Position numbers and translations under genes: made by a program. Source: an uncultured Anaerofilum sp. (GTDB lineage: Bacteria > Bacillota > Clostridia > Oscillospirales > Ruminococcaceae). Taken from it: 64,000 nt of DNA. The stretch covers positions 1 to 64,000 of the forward strand of contig CALWZC010000011.1 in assembly GCA_944385935.1 (NCBI GenBank), in the 5' to 3' direction. Shown here one piece after another: positions 43,411 through 51,895 of this stretch. Numbering within the stretch: the first letter of the stretch is position 1; every line of letters begins with the position of its first letter. The notes below the pieces were generated by a model that had not been told where the DNA came from, made no database searches, and saw nothing but the letters and a program-made list of their open reading frames with translations.

Positions 43411-43707
43411 ATGGCTGATAAGCAAAATGCCGCAAAAGCCGAAAAGAGCAAAGCCCCTTCTGGAAAGTCTCAGAAGAAAGCCAATGTTTTCGTCCGGTTC
43501 TTTCAATCAGCCAAAAATACCGCTGCACGTCTGGGAAGGTATTTCCGTGATGTGAAAAGCGAGATGAAAAAGGTTGTATGGCCGGGCAAAAAGCAAATCA
43601 TCAACAACACCATTGTGGTGCTGGTGGTGATGGCCATCGCCAGCGTAATTGTTCTGGCTTTGGATACCAGCTTCATCACTTTGCTGAAGTTGGCAATCGG
43701 CGCGTAA
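43411..43707 (+). CDS. secE: Preprotein translocase subunit SecE
   Basis: A 98-residue SecE. The N-terminal 40 residues are Lys/Ala-rich; FRDVKSEMKKVVWPGKKQII (residues 45-64) is the conserved amphipathic helix on the cytoplasmic face, followed by one membrane segment (about 65-88). SecE holds SecY in the SecYEG channel. The ATG follows AAAGGCGGAG. nusG comes next, as in most bacteria. Confidence 0.97.
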   Translation: MADKQNAAKAEKSKAPSGKSQKKANVFVRFFQSAKNTAARLGRYFRDVKSEMKKVVWPGKKQIINNTIVVLVVMAIASVIVLALDTSFITLLKLAIGA

Positions 43708-43755
43708 GGTTGACTTTGATACGCGGAATGTAACGCAGACGGAGGTGCAGCAAAG

Positions 43756-44277
43756 ATGGAAGAACAGGCAATGTGGTATGTTGTGCATACCTATTCCGGC
43801 TATGAAAACAAGGTGGCAGACACCTTGCAGACCATTGTGGAGAACCGTCGTTTGCAGGATCTAATTCATGAGGTGCGTGTTCCTACCGAGCAGGCACTGG
43901 AAATGAAAGACGGCAAAGAGCGTATGGTAGAGCGAAAGCTGTTTCCCGGCTATGTGCTGGTGAAAATGGTGATGACCGACGAAAGCTGGTACATCGTTCG
44001 TAACTGCCGTGGTGTAACCGGATTTGTAGGGCCTTCCTCCAAGCCGGTACCCCTTTCTCAAAAAGAGGTGGATGCTCTTGGCGTGGATACCCGCGAGCAG
44101 CTTACGGTTGATTATGAGGTGGGTGACAATGTTGAGATTACCGCAGGGCCGCTGAAAGGCTTTGTAGGTATTGTAGGCAACATCGACCTTGAGAAAAATC
44201 AGGTAAAGGTAACAGTTTCTATGTTTGGACGGGAAACCCCTGCCGAGCTGGAACTGAACCAAGTAAAACCAATCTAA
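43756..44277 (+). CDS. nusG: Transcription termination/antitermination protein NusG
   Basis: A 173-residue NusG. The NGN domain runs from AMWYVVHTYSGYENKVADTL to the FPGYVLVKMVMTD segment that binds RNA polymerase, and the C-terminal KOW domain contains DNVEITAGPLKGFVGIVGNI (about 120-140). GGAGG lies 9 bases before ATG 43756; MWYVVHT at 43771 would be an alternative start. It sits between secE and rplK. Confidence 0.97.
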   Translation: MEEQAMWYVVHTYSGYENKVADTLQTIVENRRLQDLIHEVRVPTEQALEMKDGKERMVERKLFPGYVLVKMVMTDESWYIVRNCRGVTGFVGPSSKPVPLSQKEVDALGVDTREQLTVDYEVGDNVEITAGPLKGFVGIVGNIDLEKNQVKVTVSMFGRETPAELELNQVKPI

Positions 44278-44293
44278 AACAAAACACAACAAC

Positions 44294-44389
44294 TGGTAAG
44301 AGCCGTCGTAGTGCGGTTTTTATAGGGTATGGGAGTTCCATGCCCGTGGGAGGGCACGGCGTGTGTGCCGCAAGCCCGCTAACTTACCA
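44294..44389 (+). promoter_or_regulatory. Structured rplK-rplA leader, likely L1 binding region
   Basis: The nusG-rplK gap is structured: TGGTAAG (44294-44300) pairs with CTTACCA (44383-44389), with an inner GGCAC/GTGCC hairpin and G-rich segments. L1 is known to repress the L11 operon by binding its mRNA leader. The structure is seen; L1 binding is inference. No separate promoter was seen. Confidence 0.5.
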
Positions 44390-44412
44390 CAAATTTTGGA
44401 GGTGCAGTTAAA

Positions 44413-44838
44413 ATGGCGCAAAAGGTAACTGGCTACATTAAGCTTCAGATTCCCGCCGGTAAAGCAACCCCGGCACCGCCCGTTGGTCCTGCTCTGGGTC
44501 AGCACGGCGTAAACATTATGGCGTTCACTAAGGAATTTAATGAGCGTACCAAGAACGATATCGGCTATGTAATTCCTGTTGTAATTACTGTATATGCTGA
44601 CCGTTCCTTTAGTTTTATCACCAAGACCCCTCCTGCAGCTGTTCTGATTAAGAAGGCTTGCGGTATTGAGAGTGGTTCCGGCGTTCCCAACAAGACCAAG
44701 GTGGCTACTATCACCAAGGCTCAGTTGCAGGAAATTGCTACTACCAAGATGCCCGACCTGAATGCGGCTAACATCGAAACCGCTATCAGCATGATTGCTG
44801 GTACCTGCCGCAGCATGGGCGTTACCGTTGTAGACTAA
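44413..44838 (+). CDS. rplK: 50S ribosomal protein L11
   Basis: A 141-residue L11, part of the GTPase-associated centre. It starts with [20 protein letters not shown], then [20 protein letters not shown], both nearly invariant, and ends [17 protein letters not shown] lies 9 bases before the ATG. Codon use is strongly biased. It is followed by rplA. Confidence 0.98.
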   Translation: MAQKVTGYIKLQIPAGKATPAPPVGPALGQHGVNIMAFTKEFNERTKNDIGYVIPVVITVYADRSFSFITKTPPAAVLIKKACGIESGSGVPNKTKVATITKAQLQEIATTKMPDLNAANIETAISMIAGTCRSMGVTVVD

Positions 44839-44892
44839 CAGCCCGCCATTCGTGGGAGGAAATAAATCCGATTTACCACAGGAGGAGTAAGA

Positions 44893-45588
44893 ATGAAACA
44901 CGGCAAACATTATACCGAGAGCAAGAAGCTCGTAGACCGTACTAAGACCTACGAGAGTGAAGAGGCTCTGGCAATCTGCTGCCAGACCGCAAAAGCAAAA
45001 TTTGACGAAACCATTGAGCTGCATGTTCGTTTGGGCGTTGATAGCCGCCATGCAGACCAGCAGGTTCGTGGTGCAGTTGTTCTGCCTCACGGCACTGGTA
45101 AGACCGTTCGTGTTATTGCCATCGCTAAGGGCGACGCTGCAAAGGCTGCTGAAGAGGCAGGCGCAATCATGGTTGGTGATGCTGACTTGGTTGCAAAAAT
45201 CCAAAACGAAGGCTTTGTAGACTTCGACGTTTTGGTAACCACCCCCGACATGATGGGTCAGGTTGGTCGTTTGGGTAAGGTTCTGGGCCCCCGTGGCTTG
45301 ATGCCCAACCCCAAGGCTGGTACTGTTACCCCCGATGTAGGCCGCGCTGTTCGTGAGGCTATGGCTGGTAAGATTGAGTACCGTCTGGACAAGCAGAACA
45401 TCATCCATGTGCCTATCGGTAAGGCTAGCTTTGGCGCAGAGAAGCTGGGCGAGAACTTGAAGACCGTTATGGATGCTATTGTAAAGGCAAAGCCTGCTGC
45501 TGCTAAGGGTCAATATATCCGCAGCGCAACTGTTGCTTCTACCATGGGCCCCGGCATTCGTGTAAGCGCAAACAAATTCGGCGTTTAA
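44893..45588 (+). CDS. rplA: 50S ribosomal protein L1
   Basis: A 231-residue L1 of the L1 stalk, which helps release tRNA from the E site. [20 protein letters not shown] is at residues 33-52 and [20 protein letters not shown] near 131-150, the signature. GGAGGAG precedes the ATG. The gene ends with NKFGV and is separated from rplJ by a new promoter and leader. Confidence 0.98.
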   Translation: MKHGKHYTESKKLVDRTKTYESEEALAICCQTAKAKFDETIELHVRLGVDSRHADQQVRGAVVLPHGTGKTVRVIAIAKGDAAKAAEEAGAIMVGDADLVAKIQNEGFVDFDVLVTTPDMMGQVGRLGKVLGPRGLMPNPKAGTVTPDVGRAVREAMAGKIEYRLDKQNIIHVPIGKASFGAEKLGENLKTVMDAIVKAKPAAAKGQYIRSATVASTMGPGIRVSANKFGV

Positions 45589-45620
45589 TTGCTGAGTTAT
45601 AAAAAGAATTCAAAATCCTA

Positions 45621-45649
45621 TTGACAACGTGTTGTCGGTATGGTATACT
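45621..45649 (+). promoter_or_regulatory. rplJL promoter
   Basis: Consensus TTGACA (45621-45626), 17-base spacer, TATACT (45644-45649) with extended TG. Confidence 0.85.
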
Positions 45650-45656
45650 TTAAAAG

Positions 45657-45780
45657 CTGTTTTTAAGACAGCAGGTGCCGCAAGGTGTAAATGCAAAGTC
45701 CGCCTGCCGAGAAACGCGAGAATGTCACTGTATGGGATTTTCACGCCATTTTTCGGTTTGCCGGAAAATGGCGTTTTTTG
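45657..45780 (+). ncRNA. Ribosomal protein L10 leader
   Basis: The segment GCAGGTGCCGCAAGG through CCGCCTGCCGAG (about 45670-45711) has the conserved L10-leader core with its kink-turn region, and is followed by a perfect terminator (CGCCATTTT.CGG with CCGGAAAATGGCG, then TTTTTT, 45744-45780). The L10(L12) complex binds this RNA and controls rplJL. Confidence 0.85.
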
Positions 45781-45818
45781 TTGCGGTTTGATGAATAGTT
45801 GAAACGAGGTGAAACGAT

Positions 45819-46334
45819 TTGCCCAGTGAGAAGATTCTGACCCAAAAGCAAGCATATGTTGCAGAGCTGCGTGAGAAAATTGCAGGTTCTGTTGCAGGTG
45901 TTGTGGTAGATTACAAGGGCATCAACGTTGCCGATGATACAAAGCTGCGTAAGGAGTTGCGTGAGGCAGGCGTTGAGTACACTGTTGTAAAGAACACCAT
46001 GCTGCGTTTGGCAATCAAGGATACCGGTATTGAGAGCATCAGCGATGTGCTGGAAGGCTCTACTGCTTTGGCTATCTCCAAAGAGGACCCCATTGCTGCT
46101 GCTAAGATTCTGAATAAGTACGCTGAGGATTCCAAGGGTGCTTTCAGCATTAAAGCAGGCTACATGGATGGTGCTGCTATGAGCAAGGCTGAGGTTGAGG
46201 AACTGGCAAAGCTGCCCGGTCGGGAAGGTTTGCTGTCCATGCTGCTCAGTGCTCTTACCGGAAATCTGCGTGGTTTGGCTGTTGCCATCAATGCTATTGC
46301 AGAGAAGAACGCCGAGGGCGGCGAAGTAGCATAA
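45819..46334 (+). CDS. rplJ: 50S ribosomal protein L10
   Basis: A 171-residue L10, the base of the stalk that carries L7/L12 dimers. N terminus KILTQKQAYVAELREKIAGS is typical, with DYKGINVADDTKLRKELREA near residues 31-50 and the C-terminal helix that binds L12. Start is TTG 45819, with GAGGTG 8-9 bases upstream; TTG is unusual for a highly expressed ribosomal protein gene and may lower output to match the L10:L12 ratio. Followed by rplL 61 bases later. Confidence 0.97.
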   Translation: MPSEKILTQKQAYVAELREKIAGSVAGVVVDYKGINVADDTKLRKELREAGVEYTVVKNTMLRLAIKDTGIESISDVLEGSTALAISKEDPIAAAKILNKYAEDSKGAFSIKAGYMDGAAMSKAEVEELAKLPGREGLLSMLLSALTGNLRGLAVAINAIAEKNAEGGEVA

Positions 46335-46395
46335 TTGCTGCATAAAAGCCCCACATCAAATTTTATAAAATCTACGATTATTGGAGGTATTACCC

Positions 46396-46770
46396 ATGGC
46401 TTCTGAGAAAATCACTGCTATTGTTGAAGAAGTAAAGGCTCTGACCGTTCTGGAGCTGAATGAGCTGGTTAAGGCTATCGAGGAGGAGTTCGGTGTATCT
46501 GCTGCTGCTCCCGTTATGGTTACAGGTGTTACAGGCCCCGCTGCTGCTGCTGAAGAGAAGACCGAGTTTGACGTTATCTTGGCTGAGGCTGGCGCAAACA
46601 AGATGGCTGTTATCAAGGCTGTTAAGGAAGCAACTGGTCTGGGCTTGAAGGAAGCTAAGGCTCTGGTAGACGAGGCTCCCAAGACCGTTAAAGAGGCTTG
46701 CCCCGCTGCTGAGGCTGAAGAGCTGAAGAAGAAGCTGGAAGAGGCTGGCGCAAAAATCGAGCTGAAATAA
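46396..46770 (+). CDS. rplL: 50S ribosomal protein L7/L12
   Basis: A 124-residue L7/L12, which recruits translation GTPases. Residues 1-30 are the dimerisation domain ([20 protein letters not shown]), residues 35-55 the Ala-rich hinge, and the C-terminal domain carries [20 protein letters not shown] and [25 protein letters not shown] lies 9 bases before ATG 46396. A perfect terminator follows; rpoB is not next. Confidence 0.98.
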   Translation: MASEKITAIVEEVKALTVLELNELVKAIEEEFGVSAAAPVMVTGVTGPAAAAEEKTEFDVILAEAGANKMAVIKAVKEATGLGLKEAKALVDEAPKTVKEACPAAEAEELKKKLEEAGAKIELK

Positions 46771-46795
46771 GTTTTGCAGATCGTTTCAACGCTGT

Positions 46796-46830
46796 ATCAG
46801 GCATAACCCTAGGGTTATGCCTGATTTTTC
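46796..46830 (+). terminator. rplJL terminator
   Basis: ATCAGGCATAACCCT pairs with AGGGTTATGCCTGAT, followed by a T run. It ends the operon, so rpoBC must be transcribed elsewhere. Confidence 0.9.
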
Positions 46831-46849
46831 TTTGCCAATAAAAATAGAA

Positions 46850-46876
46850 AGCCGCCTTGAAATTGAATTCAAGGCG
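46850..46876 (-). terminator. Terminator of TetR-ABC operon
   Basis: CCGCCTTGAA pairs with TTCAAGGCGG just past the permease stop; on the minus strand it is followed by a T-rich tail. Confidence 0.7.
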
Positions 46877-46884
46877 GTAATTTT

Positions 46885-47679
46885 TTATACGCTAAAATCT
46901 TTTTTACAGAATACAAAAATTCCCATACCAAAGAAGAAAATAGATGCTAGCAATAGCATTAGAATGGGAACAACAGAAAAATCTCCCTGTGCAATGGAGG
47001 TACTGTCAAACAAAGTAAGAGGAGTAAGGTATTTAAGCCATTCGGTTTCTTCTCCTACTTGGGAAAGCATTTGCAATAGAACGAATGCAATGCAAATTCC
47101 GCTGCTCACCCCTGTGCCTAGGGTACTATCAGAAAAAATACAGCCCGAACAAGAACAAATCCCTCCAAAGAGGGAGAGCAAACAGAAAAGCCCACTGTTT
47201 AACAAAAGAAATCGCTGTATGTCTAGTTCCCCAGAAAATAGTATTTCGGAGGCACCAATACAACAGAGTAAAATCCAAAGAATTTCTAATAAGATAGTAT
47301 ATATTAAAGTAACCGCTTTTGTGACAGCAATTTTTGAACGAGAAACAGGAGTTGCTAACAACCATCCTAAAGTTCCTTTGTCTTGTGGACGGACAACAAG
47401 TTTATTGGTGACAATGACAATTAACACCAAGGGAAGCAGCACAAACAAAAATCCATATAGATAATTGGCGATAAATTCTATAAGTGTATTTCCTGCATTT
47501 GTCATACCAAAAGCAGCAAATAAATCTGGCATGGATTCCATCATCAACTCTAAACTTTCCCCCAGTGCAGGGTCAAACATAGAGATAACAACGATGGAAT
47601 ACATAGCAGTGACGGCTGCAATGATTATAATTAAAAGTTTGTTTTGCAAAAAATCTCGTCGAAACAGTGTCAAATTCAT
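46885..47679 (-). CDS. ABC-2 type transporter permease
   Basis: A 264-residue permease with about six membrane segments. The N terminus MNLTLFRRDFLQNKLL is typical of ABC-2 exporters, and the loop VRPQDKGTLGWLLATPVSRS near residues 108-127 is the standard coupling region. It shares one base with the ATPase stop (TAATG), so it is translationally coupled. No gating or family-specific motif allows naming a substrate. Confidence 0.88.
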   Translation of the reverse strand: MNLTLFRRDFLQNKLLIIIIAAVTAMYSIVVISMFDPALGESLELMMESMPDLFAAFGMTNAGNTLIEFIANYLYGFLFVLLPLVLIVIVTNKLVVRPQDKGTLGWLLATPVSRSKIAVTKAVTLIYTILLEILWILLCCIGASEILFSGELDIQRFLLLNSGLFCLLSLFGGICSCSGCIFSDSTLGTGVSSGICIAFVLLQMLSQVGEETEWLKYLTPLTLFDSTSIAQGDFSVVPILMLLLASIFFFGMGIFVFCKKDFSV

Positions 47680-48566
47680 TATTTTTGCTCCTCTCCATAA
47701 AATGCTAAAAAGGTATCTTCCAAACTTTGGCTTTTGGTGGATAAATCGCAGATATCCAAACTAGATGCCATTTGCAAGATAGAGGGCAACTGCTCTTTTC
47801 CTGACAGCAAAATTACAGTTTTTTCTTGCAAAGTGCCCCCCATTTTTTGATAAAAGACGGTAGCACCTTCTTGGGAGGAAAAAGAAAAATGAAATTCTCT
47901 GCTTTGTTGATGTCGCAACGTGTCTATTGGCTGAATGGAAGCAATTTTGCCTTTTCTTAAAATAGCTACACGGTCGCAGGTGCGCTCTACCTCCTCAAAA
48001 ATATGGCTGGAAAGAAAAATTGTGCAACCCTTTGCTTTTTGCTCCAAAACCAATTGGATAAATTCGTTTTGCATGAGAGGGTCTAACCCACTGGTAGGTT
48101 CATCTAAAATAAATATCTGTGGTTGCCCCATAAATGCGGCCACAATGCCCACTTTCTGCCGTGTGCCTTTGCTCATTTTACGCATTTTTTGCTTGCCATC
48201 TAGTTGGAATCGCTGCATGAGTTGATGTGCATAGAAGATGTCAGAGATACCCTTTAATTTGGCAATAAAAGAAATGAATTGCTCTCCGGTTAAGTCCTCT
48301 GGCAAGGGTAATTCTCCGGGAAGATAGCCCACATCTTTTTGAATAGTTGCTGCTTGTAAAAAACAATCCATACCATTGATGGAAACTGTGCCAGATGTGG
48401 GACGAATAAACCCCATAAGCTGGCGAATGGTGGTAGTTTTACCAGCACCGTTTGGACCCAAAAAGCCAAAGGCTTCCCCTTTACCTACAGAAAAAGAAAG
48501 GTCAAAAACCCCCTTACCTTTTTTGTAATCTTTGGTTAAATGTGATACATGAATGATATTGCTCAT
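47679..48566 (-). CDS. ABC transporter ATP-binding protein
   Basis: A 295-residue ATPase of the CcmA/drug-exporter family: Walker A GPNGAGKTTT (residues 37-46), Q-loop QKDVGYLPGELPL, signature MSKGTRQKVGIVAAF, Walker B IFILDEPTSGLDP and H-loop SSHIFEEVE. The last 90 residues form a regulatory extension. Its start overlaps the TetR stop by four bases (ATGA), and its stop overlaps the permease start, so all three are one unit. Confidence 0.94.
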   Translation of the reverse strand: MSNIIHVSHLTKDYKKGKGVFDLSFSVGKGEAFGFLGPNGAGKTTTIRQLMGFIRPTSGTVSINGMDCFLQAATIQKDVGYLPGELPLPEDLTGEQFISFIAKLKGISDIFYAHQLMQRFQLDGKQKMRKMSKGTRQKVGIVAAFMGQPQIFILDEPTSGLDPLMQNEFIQLVLEQKAKGCTIFLSSHIFEEVERTCDRVAILRKGKIASIQPIDTLRHQQSREFHFSFSSQEGATVFYQKMGGTLQEKTVILLSGKEQLPSILQMASSLDICDLSTKSQSLEDTFLAFYGEEQK

Positions 48567-49180
48567 TGATACTCCTCCTTGTAAGCATACTGTTTTAAAA
48601 TGGCTTTCCAGATGTTATACTGCTGCAATATATTTTCCATAGAAATGGGTTGATGTTGAAGCATTTGTTGATGCAAATACCCATCACAAAGGTAAATCAT
48701 TTGGTTTAGAACCACCTGTGGAGAGATACCGGGCTTGAATTTTTGGGTATCAATGTCAGAAAAGTAGCGGTCAAATAAAATATTTGTCATTTTAACAATC
48801 GCATTTTGTATGCTTGGGGAAATTTCTTTGTCGGTTGTATAGTACATACGTAAGGAAAAATCTAAAAGAAAAGGCATTTTTTCAAAAAATTCTAATTTCT
48901 TCTGTGTCCCACTTTCCAGCCGCTGAAAAAAATCTTTGCTTTGGTGGATATCATCTTTCAGCTGAATTTCTATCTGCTCTATTGCCCAGTTTAGCAAATG
49001 AAGGCAAAGGCTTTGTTTGTTTTTGAAATAGTAAAACAGTAACCCTTTGGAAATACCAGCTTTGTAGGCAATTTCTTGTGTGTTAGCTCGTTTGTAGCCA
49101 TTTTCTGCAAATACTTGTAGAGCAGCGTCATGAATTTGTTTTCGCTTTTCTGGCGATAGGTCAGAAAAGGTTTTTGCCAT
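48563..49180 (-). CDS. TetR/AcrR family transcriptional regulator
   Basis: A 205-residue regulator. The helix-turn-helix is in IHDAALQVFAENGYKRANTQ followed by EIAYKAGISKGLLFYYFKNK (about residues 16-55), which is diagnostic of TetR. The C-terminal ligand domain is variable. GGAGG lies 7 bases before ATG 49180. It leads the TetR-ABC operon, and an inverted repeat at its transcription start fits autoregulation. Confidence 0.93.
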   Translation of the reverse strand: MAKTFSDLSPEKRKQIHDAALQVFAENGYKRANTQEIAYKAGISKGLLFYYFKNKQSLCLHLLNWAIEQIEIQLKDDIHQSKDFFQRLESGTQKKLEFFEKMPFLLDFSLRMYYTTDKEISPSIQNAIVKMTNILFDRYFSDIDTQKFKPGISPQVVLNQMIYLCDGYLHQQMLQHQPISMENILQQYNIWKAILKQYAYKEEYQ

Positions 49181-49203
49181 AGGGATTCCTCCTATAGAGT
49201 TTT

Positions 49204-49254
49204 TGACCGCTGGGTCAGTGGTTTTTATTGTACGCTATTGACTGGAATTTTCAA
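49204..49254 (-). promoter_or_regulatory. TetR operon promoter and operator
   Basis: Minus strand TTGAAA (49249-49254), 16-base spacer, TACAAT (49227-49232). TGACC-N4-GGTCA (49204-49217) lies just after the expected transcription start. Confidence 0.65.
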
Positions 49255-49274
49255 GGGGCACAAAAATTTTTAAA

Positions 49275-49318
49275 ATGTTGTTGCAACAACATACAAAGAA
49301 TTGAAAATTTTTTATAAT
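49275..49318 (+). promoter_or_regulatory. hcp operon promoter with class II activator site
   Basis: ATGTTGTTGCAACAACAT (49275-49292) is a perfect 18-base palindrome. TATAAT is at 49313-49318 with no -35 hexamer. If transcription starts near 49325 the palindrome is centred at -41.5, the usual place for a Crp/Fnr-family class II activator. Confidence 0.65.
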
Positions 49319-49355
49319 GAGCTACAGAACCAAAGGAAAAAGGAGAAAATACACT

Positions 49356-50057
49356 ATGATTCGTAGAGTTATTGAAATAGATACAGAAAAATGCAATGGC
49401 TGTGGATTATGTGCCAAGGCTTGCCATGAAGGTGCCATTGGCATGGTAGATGGAAAAGCAAAATTGTTACGAGATGACTACTGTGACGGGTTGGGAGATT
49501 GCTTGCCCTCTTGCCCTGTGGGTGCCATCCGCTTTGTGGAGCGAGAAGCTGCCGCCTATGACCATGAGGCAGTGATGGAGAATCAAAGGAAAAAAGCCAC
49601 CAAAGAGCCTTTGCCTTGTGGTTGCCCCGGAAGCATGGCAAAAGCATTACATCCCCCTGTTGCACCAGCAAGTGTTTCTGCTATAGAGCATCCTTCTCAA
49701 TTGCGTCAATGGCCTGTGCAAATTAAGTTGGCACCTGTAAATGCTCCTTGGTTTGATGGGGCAAATTTGCTGATTGCAGCAGACTGCTCTGCCTATGCTT
49801 ATGCAAATTTTCATGAAAAATTTATCAAGGGAAAAATTACCCTTATTGGTTGCCCTAAATTGGATGAGGGGGATTATACCGATAAGCTGACTGAGATTAT
49901 TCGCAACAACAATATTAAATCTCTGACCATTGTTCGGATGGAAGTTCCCTGTTGTGGTGGCATTCAGCGAGCCGCCGAAAACGCCCTAAAAAATAGTGGA
50001 AAATTTATTCCATGGCAAGTGATTACCATTTCCACCAATGGCAATATTTTAGAGTAA
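49356..50057 (+). CDS. 4Fe-4S ferredoxin-type protein, hcp partner
   Basis: A 233-residue iron-sulphur protein. The first cluster motif is CNGCGLCAKACHEGAI (CxxCxxCxxxC, residues about 15-30); the second, CDGLGDCLPSCPVGAI, has CxxxxxC and CxxxC spacing rather than CxxCxxC. Further cysteines (PLPCGCPGS, LIGCPKLDEGD, VPCCGG) lie in the C-terminal 140 residues and may bind more cofactor. AAGGAG precedes ATG 49356. It ends 26 bases before hcp and is probably the electron donor to it. This pair is common in anaerobic Clostridia. Confidence 0.85.
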   Translation: MIRRVIEIDTEKCNGCGLCAKACHEGAIGMVDGKAKLLRDDYCDGLGDCLPSCPVGAIRFVEREAAAYDHEAVMENQRKKATKEPLPCGCPGSMAKALHPPVAPASVSAIEHPSQLRQWPVQIKLAPVNAPWFDGANLLIAADCSAYAYANFHEKFIKGKITLIGCPKLDEGDYTDKLTEIIRNNNIKSLTIVRMEVPCCGGIQRAAENALKNSGKFIPWQVITISTNGNILE

Positions 50058-50083
50058 ATCTATATCAGAGGAGAAGAACAAGA

Positions 50084-51682
50084 ATGGAAAAACAAATGTT
50101 TTGTTTTCAATGTGAGCAAACTGCTGGATGTTCCGGCTGCACCGGAAAAGCTGGTGTATGTGGAAAATCTGCCCCCACTGCACAACTACAAGACAAGTTG
50201 ACTGGTGCGCTGATTGGGCTGGCAAGAACCTGTTCCAACAATCCCAAAACCCCCGATACAGACCGGTTGATTTTAGAGGGCTTGTTTACCACAGTAACCA
50301 ATGTGAGTTTCAATGATAAAACCCTTCAAGAACTCATTGACAAAGTCCATGAGGAAAAAAATCGCATTGCCCCCGGCTGTTCTTGTTGCACCAGTCGTTG
50401 TGGAAATACCGACGATTACGACCTAAACAATATTTGGAATGCACAAGAGGACATTCGTTCTCTCAAATCTTTGATTTTATTCGGTATTCGTGGTATGGCT
50501 GCCTATGCCTATCATGCCATGGTGTTGGGATATACCAGCGAAGAAGTAAACAGCTTTTTCTATAAGGCATTGTTTGTATTGGCAGAAGATTGGGGTATGG
50601 ACCAACTGTTGCCTGTAGTGTTGGAAACAGGAAAGGCAAATCTTGCCTGTATGGAATTGCTGGATAAAGCAAACACCGAAAGCTTTGGAACACCTGTGCC
50701 AACAAAGGTTTCTATGGAAGTAGAAAAAGGCCCCTTTATTGTGGTTACTGGCCATGAACTGAAAGATTTAAAACTTTTGCTGGAGCAGACCCAAGGGAAG
50801 GGAATCAACATTTATACCCATGGGGAAATGCTGCCTGCCCATGCTTACCCATTGTTGAAACAATATCCCCATTTAAAGGGCAATTTTGGAACTGCATGGC
50901 AAAACCAACAAAAGGAATTTGACAATTTGCCAGCCCCAATTTTGTTTACTACAAACTGCTTAATGCCAGTAAAAGAAAGTTATGCCGACCGTGTATTTAC
51001 TACAGAGGTTGTATCTTATCCCGAAATGGTGCACATTGGTCCTGACCACGACTTTACCCCTGTCATTGAAAAGGCCTTAGAGCTGGGCGGATATGCCGAA
51101 AATAAAACCTTTACAGGAATCAATGGCGGCACCGAAATGACTACCGGTTTTGGACATGGTACTGTTTTAAGTGTGGCAGATAAAGTGGTAGAGGCTGTAA
51201 AAAGCGGTCAGTTAAAGCACTTTTTCCTAGTGGGTGGCTGTGATGGTGCTCGTACTGGAAGAAACTACTACACTGAGTTTGTAAAACAAACCCCTGCCGA
51301 CACAGTTGTGTTGACCTTGGCTTGTGGTAAATTCCGTTTTAATGATTTGGATTTAGGAACCGTTGCAGGGCTTCCACGGTTGATGGATATGGGTCAATGC
51401 AATGATGCTTACAGTGCAATCAAAGTGGCTTTGGCTTTAGCAGATGCCTTTAAATGTGGTGTAAATGAGTTGCCTCTATCCTTGGTGCTGTCTTGGTATG
51501 AACAGAAAGCTGTTTGCATTTTGCTTACACTGCTGTACTTGGGATTGAAAAATATCCGTCTAGGCCCCACATTGCCCGCCTTTGTTTCTCCCAATGTGCT
51601 CAATTATCTTGTAGAAAACTATGGCATTGCACCTATTACCACTCCAGAAGAAGATTTAAAAGCAATCTTGGAGAACAAATAA
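50084..51682 (+). CDS. hcp: Hydroxylamine reductase (hybrid cluster protein)
   Basis: A 532-residue hybrid cluster protein. It reduces hydroxylamine and nitric oxide and protects against nitrosative stress. The N-terminal cluster ligands are Cys7, Cys10, Cys19 and Cys26 (FCFQCEQTAGCSGCTGKAGV), with an extra Cys16. The hybrid-cluster ligands lie in VVTGHELKDLKLLLEQTQGK (His/Glu), LFTTNCLMPVKESY, LVGGCDGARTGRNYY and TLACGKFRFN. GAGG lies 10 bases before ATG 50084. Transcription probably starts upstream of the ferredoxin gene under an activator site. Confidence 0.97.
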   Translation: MEKQMFCFQCEQTAGCSGCTGKAGVCGKSAPTAQLQDKLTGALIGLARTCSNNPKTPDTDRLILEGLFTTVTNVSFNDKTLQELIDKVHEEKNRIAPGCSCCTSRCGNTDDYDLNNIWNAQEDIRSLKSLILFGIRGMAAYAYHAMVLGYTSEEVNSFFYKALFVLAEDWGMDQLLPVVLETGKANLACMELLDKANTESFGTPVPTKVSMEVEKGPFIVVTGHELKDLKLLLEQTQGKGINIYTHGEMLPAHAYPLLKQYPHLKGNFGTAWQNQQKEFDNLPAPILFTTNCLMPVKESYADRVFTTEVVSYPEMVHIGPDHDFTPVIEKALELGGYAENKTFTGINGGTEMTTGFGHGTVLSVADKVVEAVKSGQLKHFFLVGGCDGARTGRNYYTEFVKQTPADTVVLTLACGKFRFNDLDLGTVAGLPRLMDMGQCNDAYSAIKVALALADAFKCGVNELPLSLVLSWYEQKAVCILLTLLYLGLKNIRLGPTLPAFVSPNVLNYLVENYGIAPITTPEEDLKAILENK

Positions 51683-51688
51683 TACAAG

Positions 51689-51717
51689 AAAGCTCTGTCT
51701 TTGTGGCAGGGCTTTTT
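51689..51717 (+). terminator. hcp terminator
   Basis: AAGCTCTG pairs with CAGGGCTT, followed by TTTTTG. Confidence 0.7.
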
Positions 51718-51799
51718 GATTTGTGCAAAATGTTAAATTAAAGGGTATAAAACATAGTATTTTTGTCTGGTTCATGGGGGTGGTTTTGGGGCAGTTTTC

Positions 51800-51829
51800 T
51801 TGATGGTTTGTGTAAAAATATGGTATACT
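51800..51829 (+). promoter_or_regulatory. Promoter of the aromatic amino acid operon
   Basis: TTGATG (51800-51805), 18-base spacer, TATACT (51824-51829) with extended TG. The leader is about 60 bases; no T-box or trp-like leader peptide was seen. Confidence 0.7.
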
Positions 51830-51895
51830 CAAATAAATGCCCTCCTAATGGGATAGGTGGGGGATTTGGGGCAACAAAAAGAGAGGAAAAGAGCC

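Noticed and set aside
44320..45513. A 397-codon minus-strand frame opposite rplK-rplA
   Set aside because: Shadow of two ribosomal protein genes with strong codon bias.
51830..51895. Possible T-box or attenuator ahead of pheA
   Set aside because: The leader is about 60 bases, has no T-box motif, no Phe/Tyr-rich leader peptide and no terminator.
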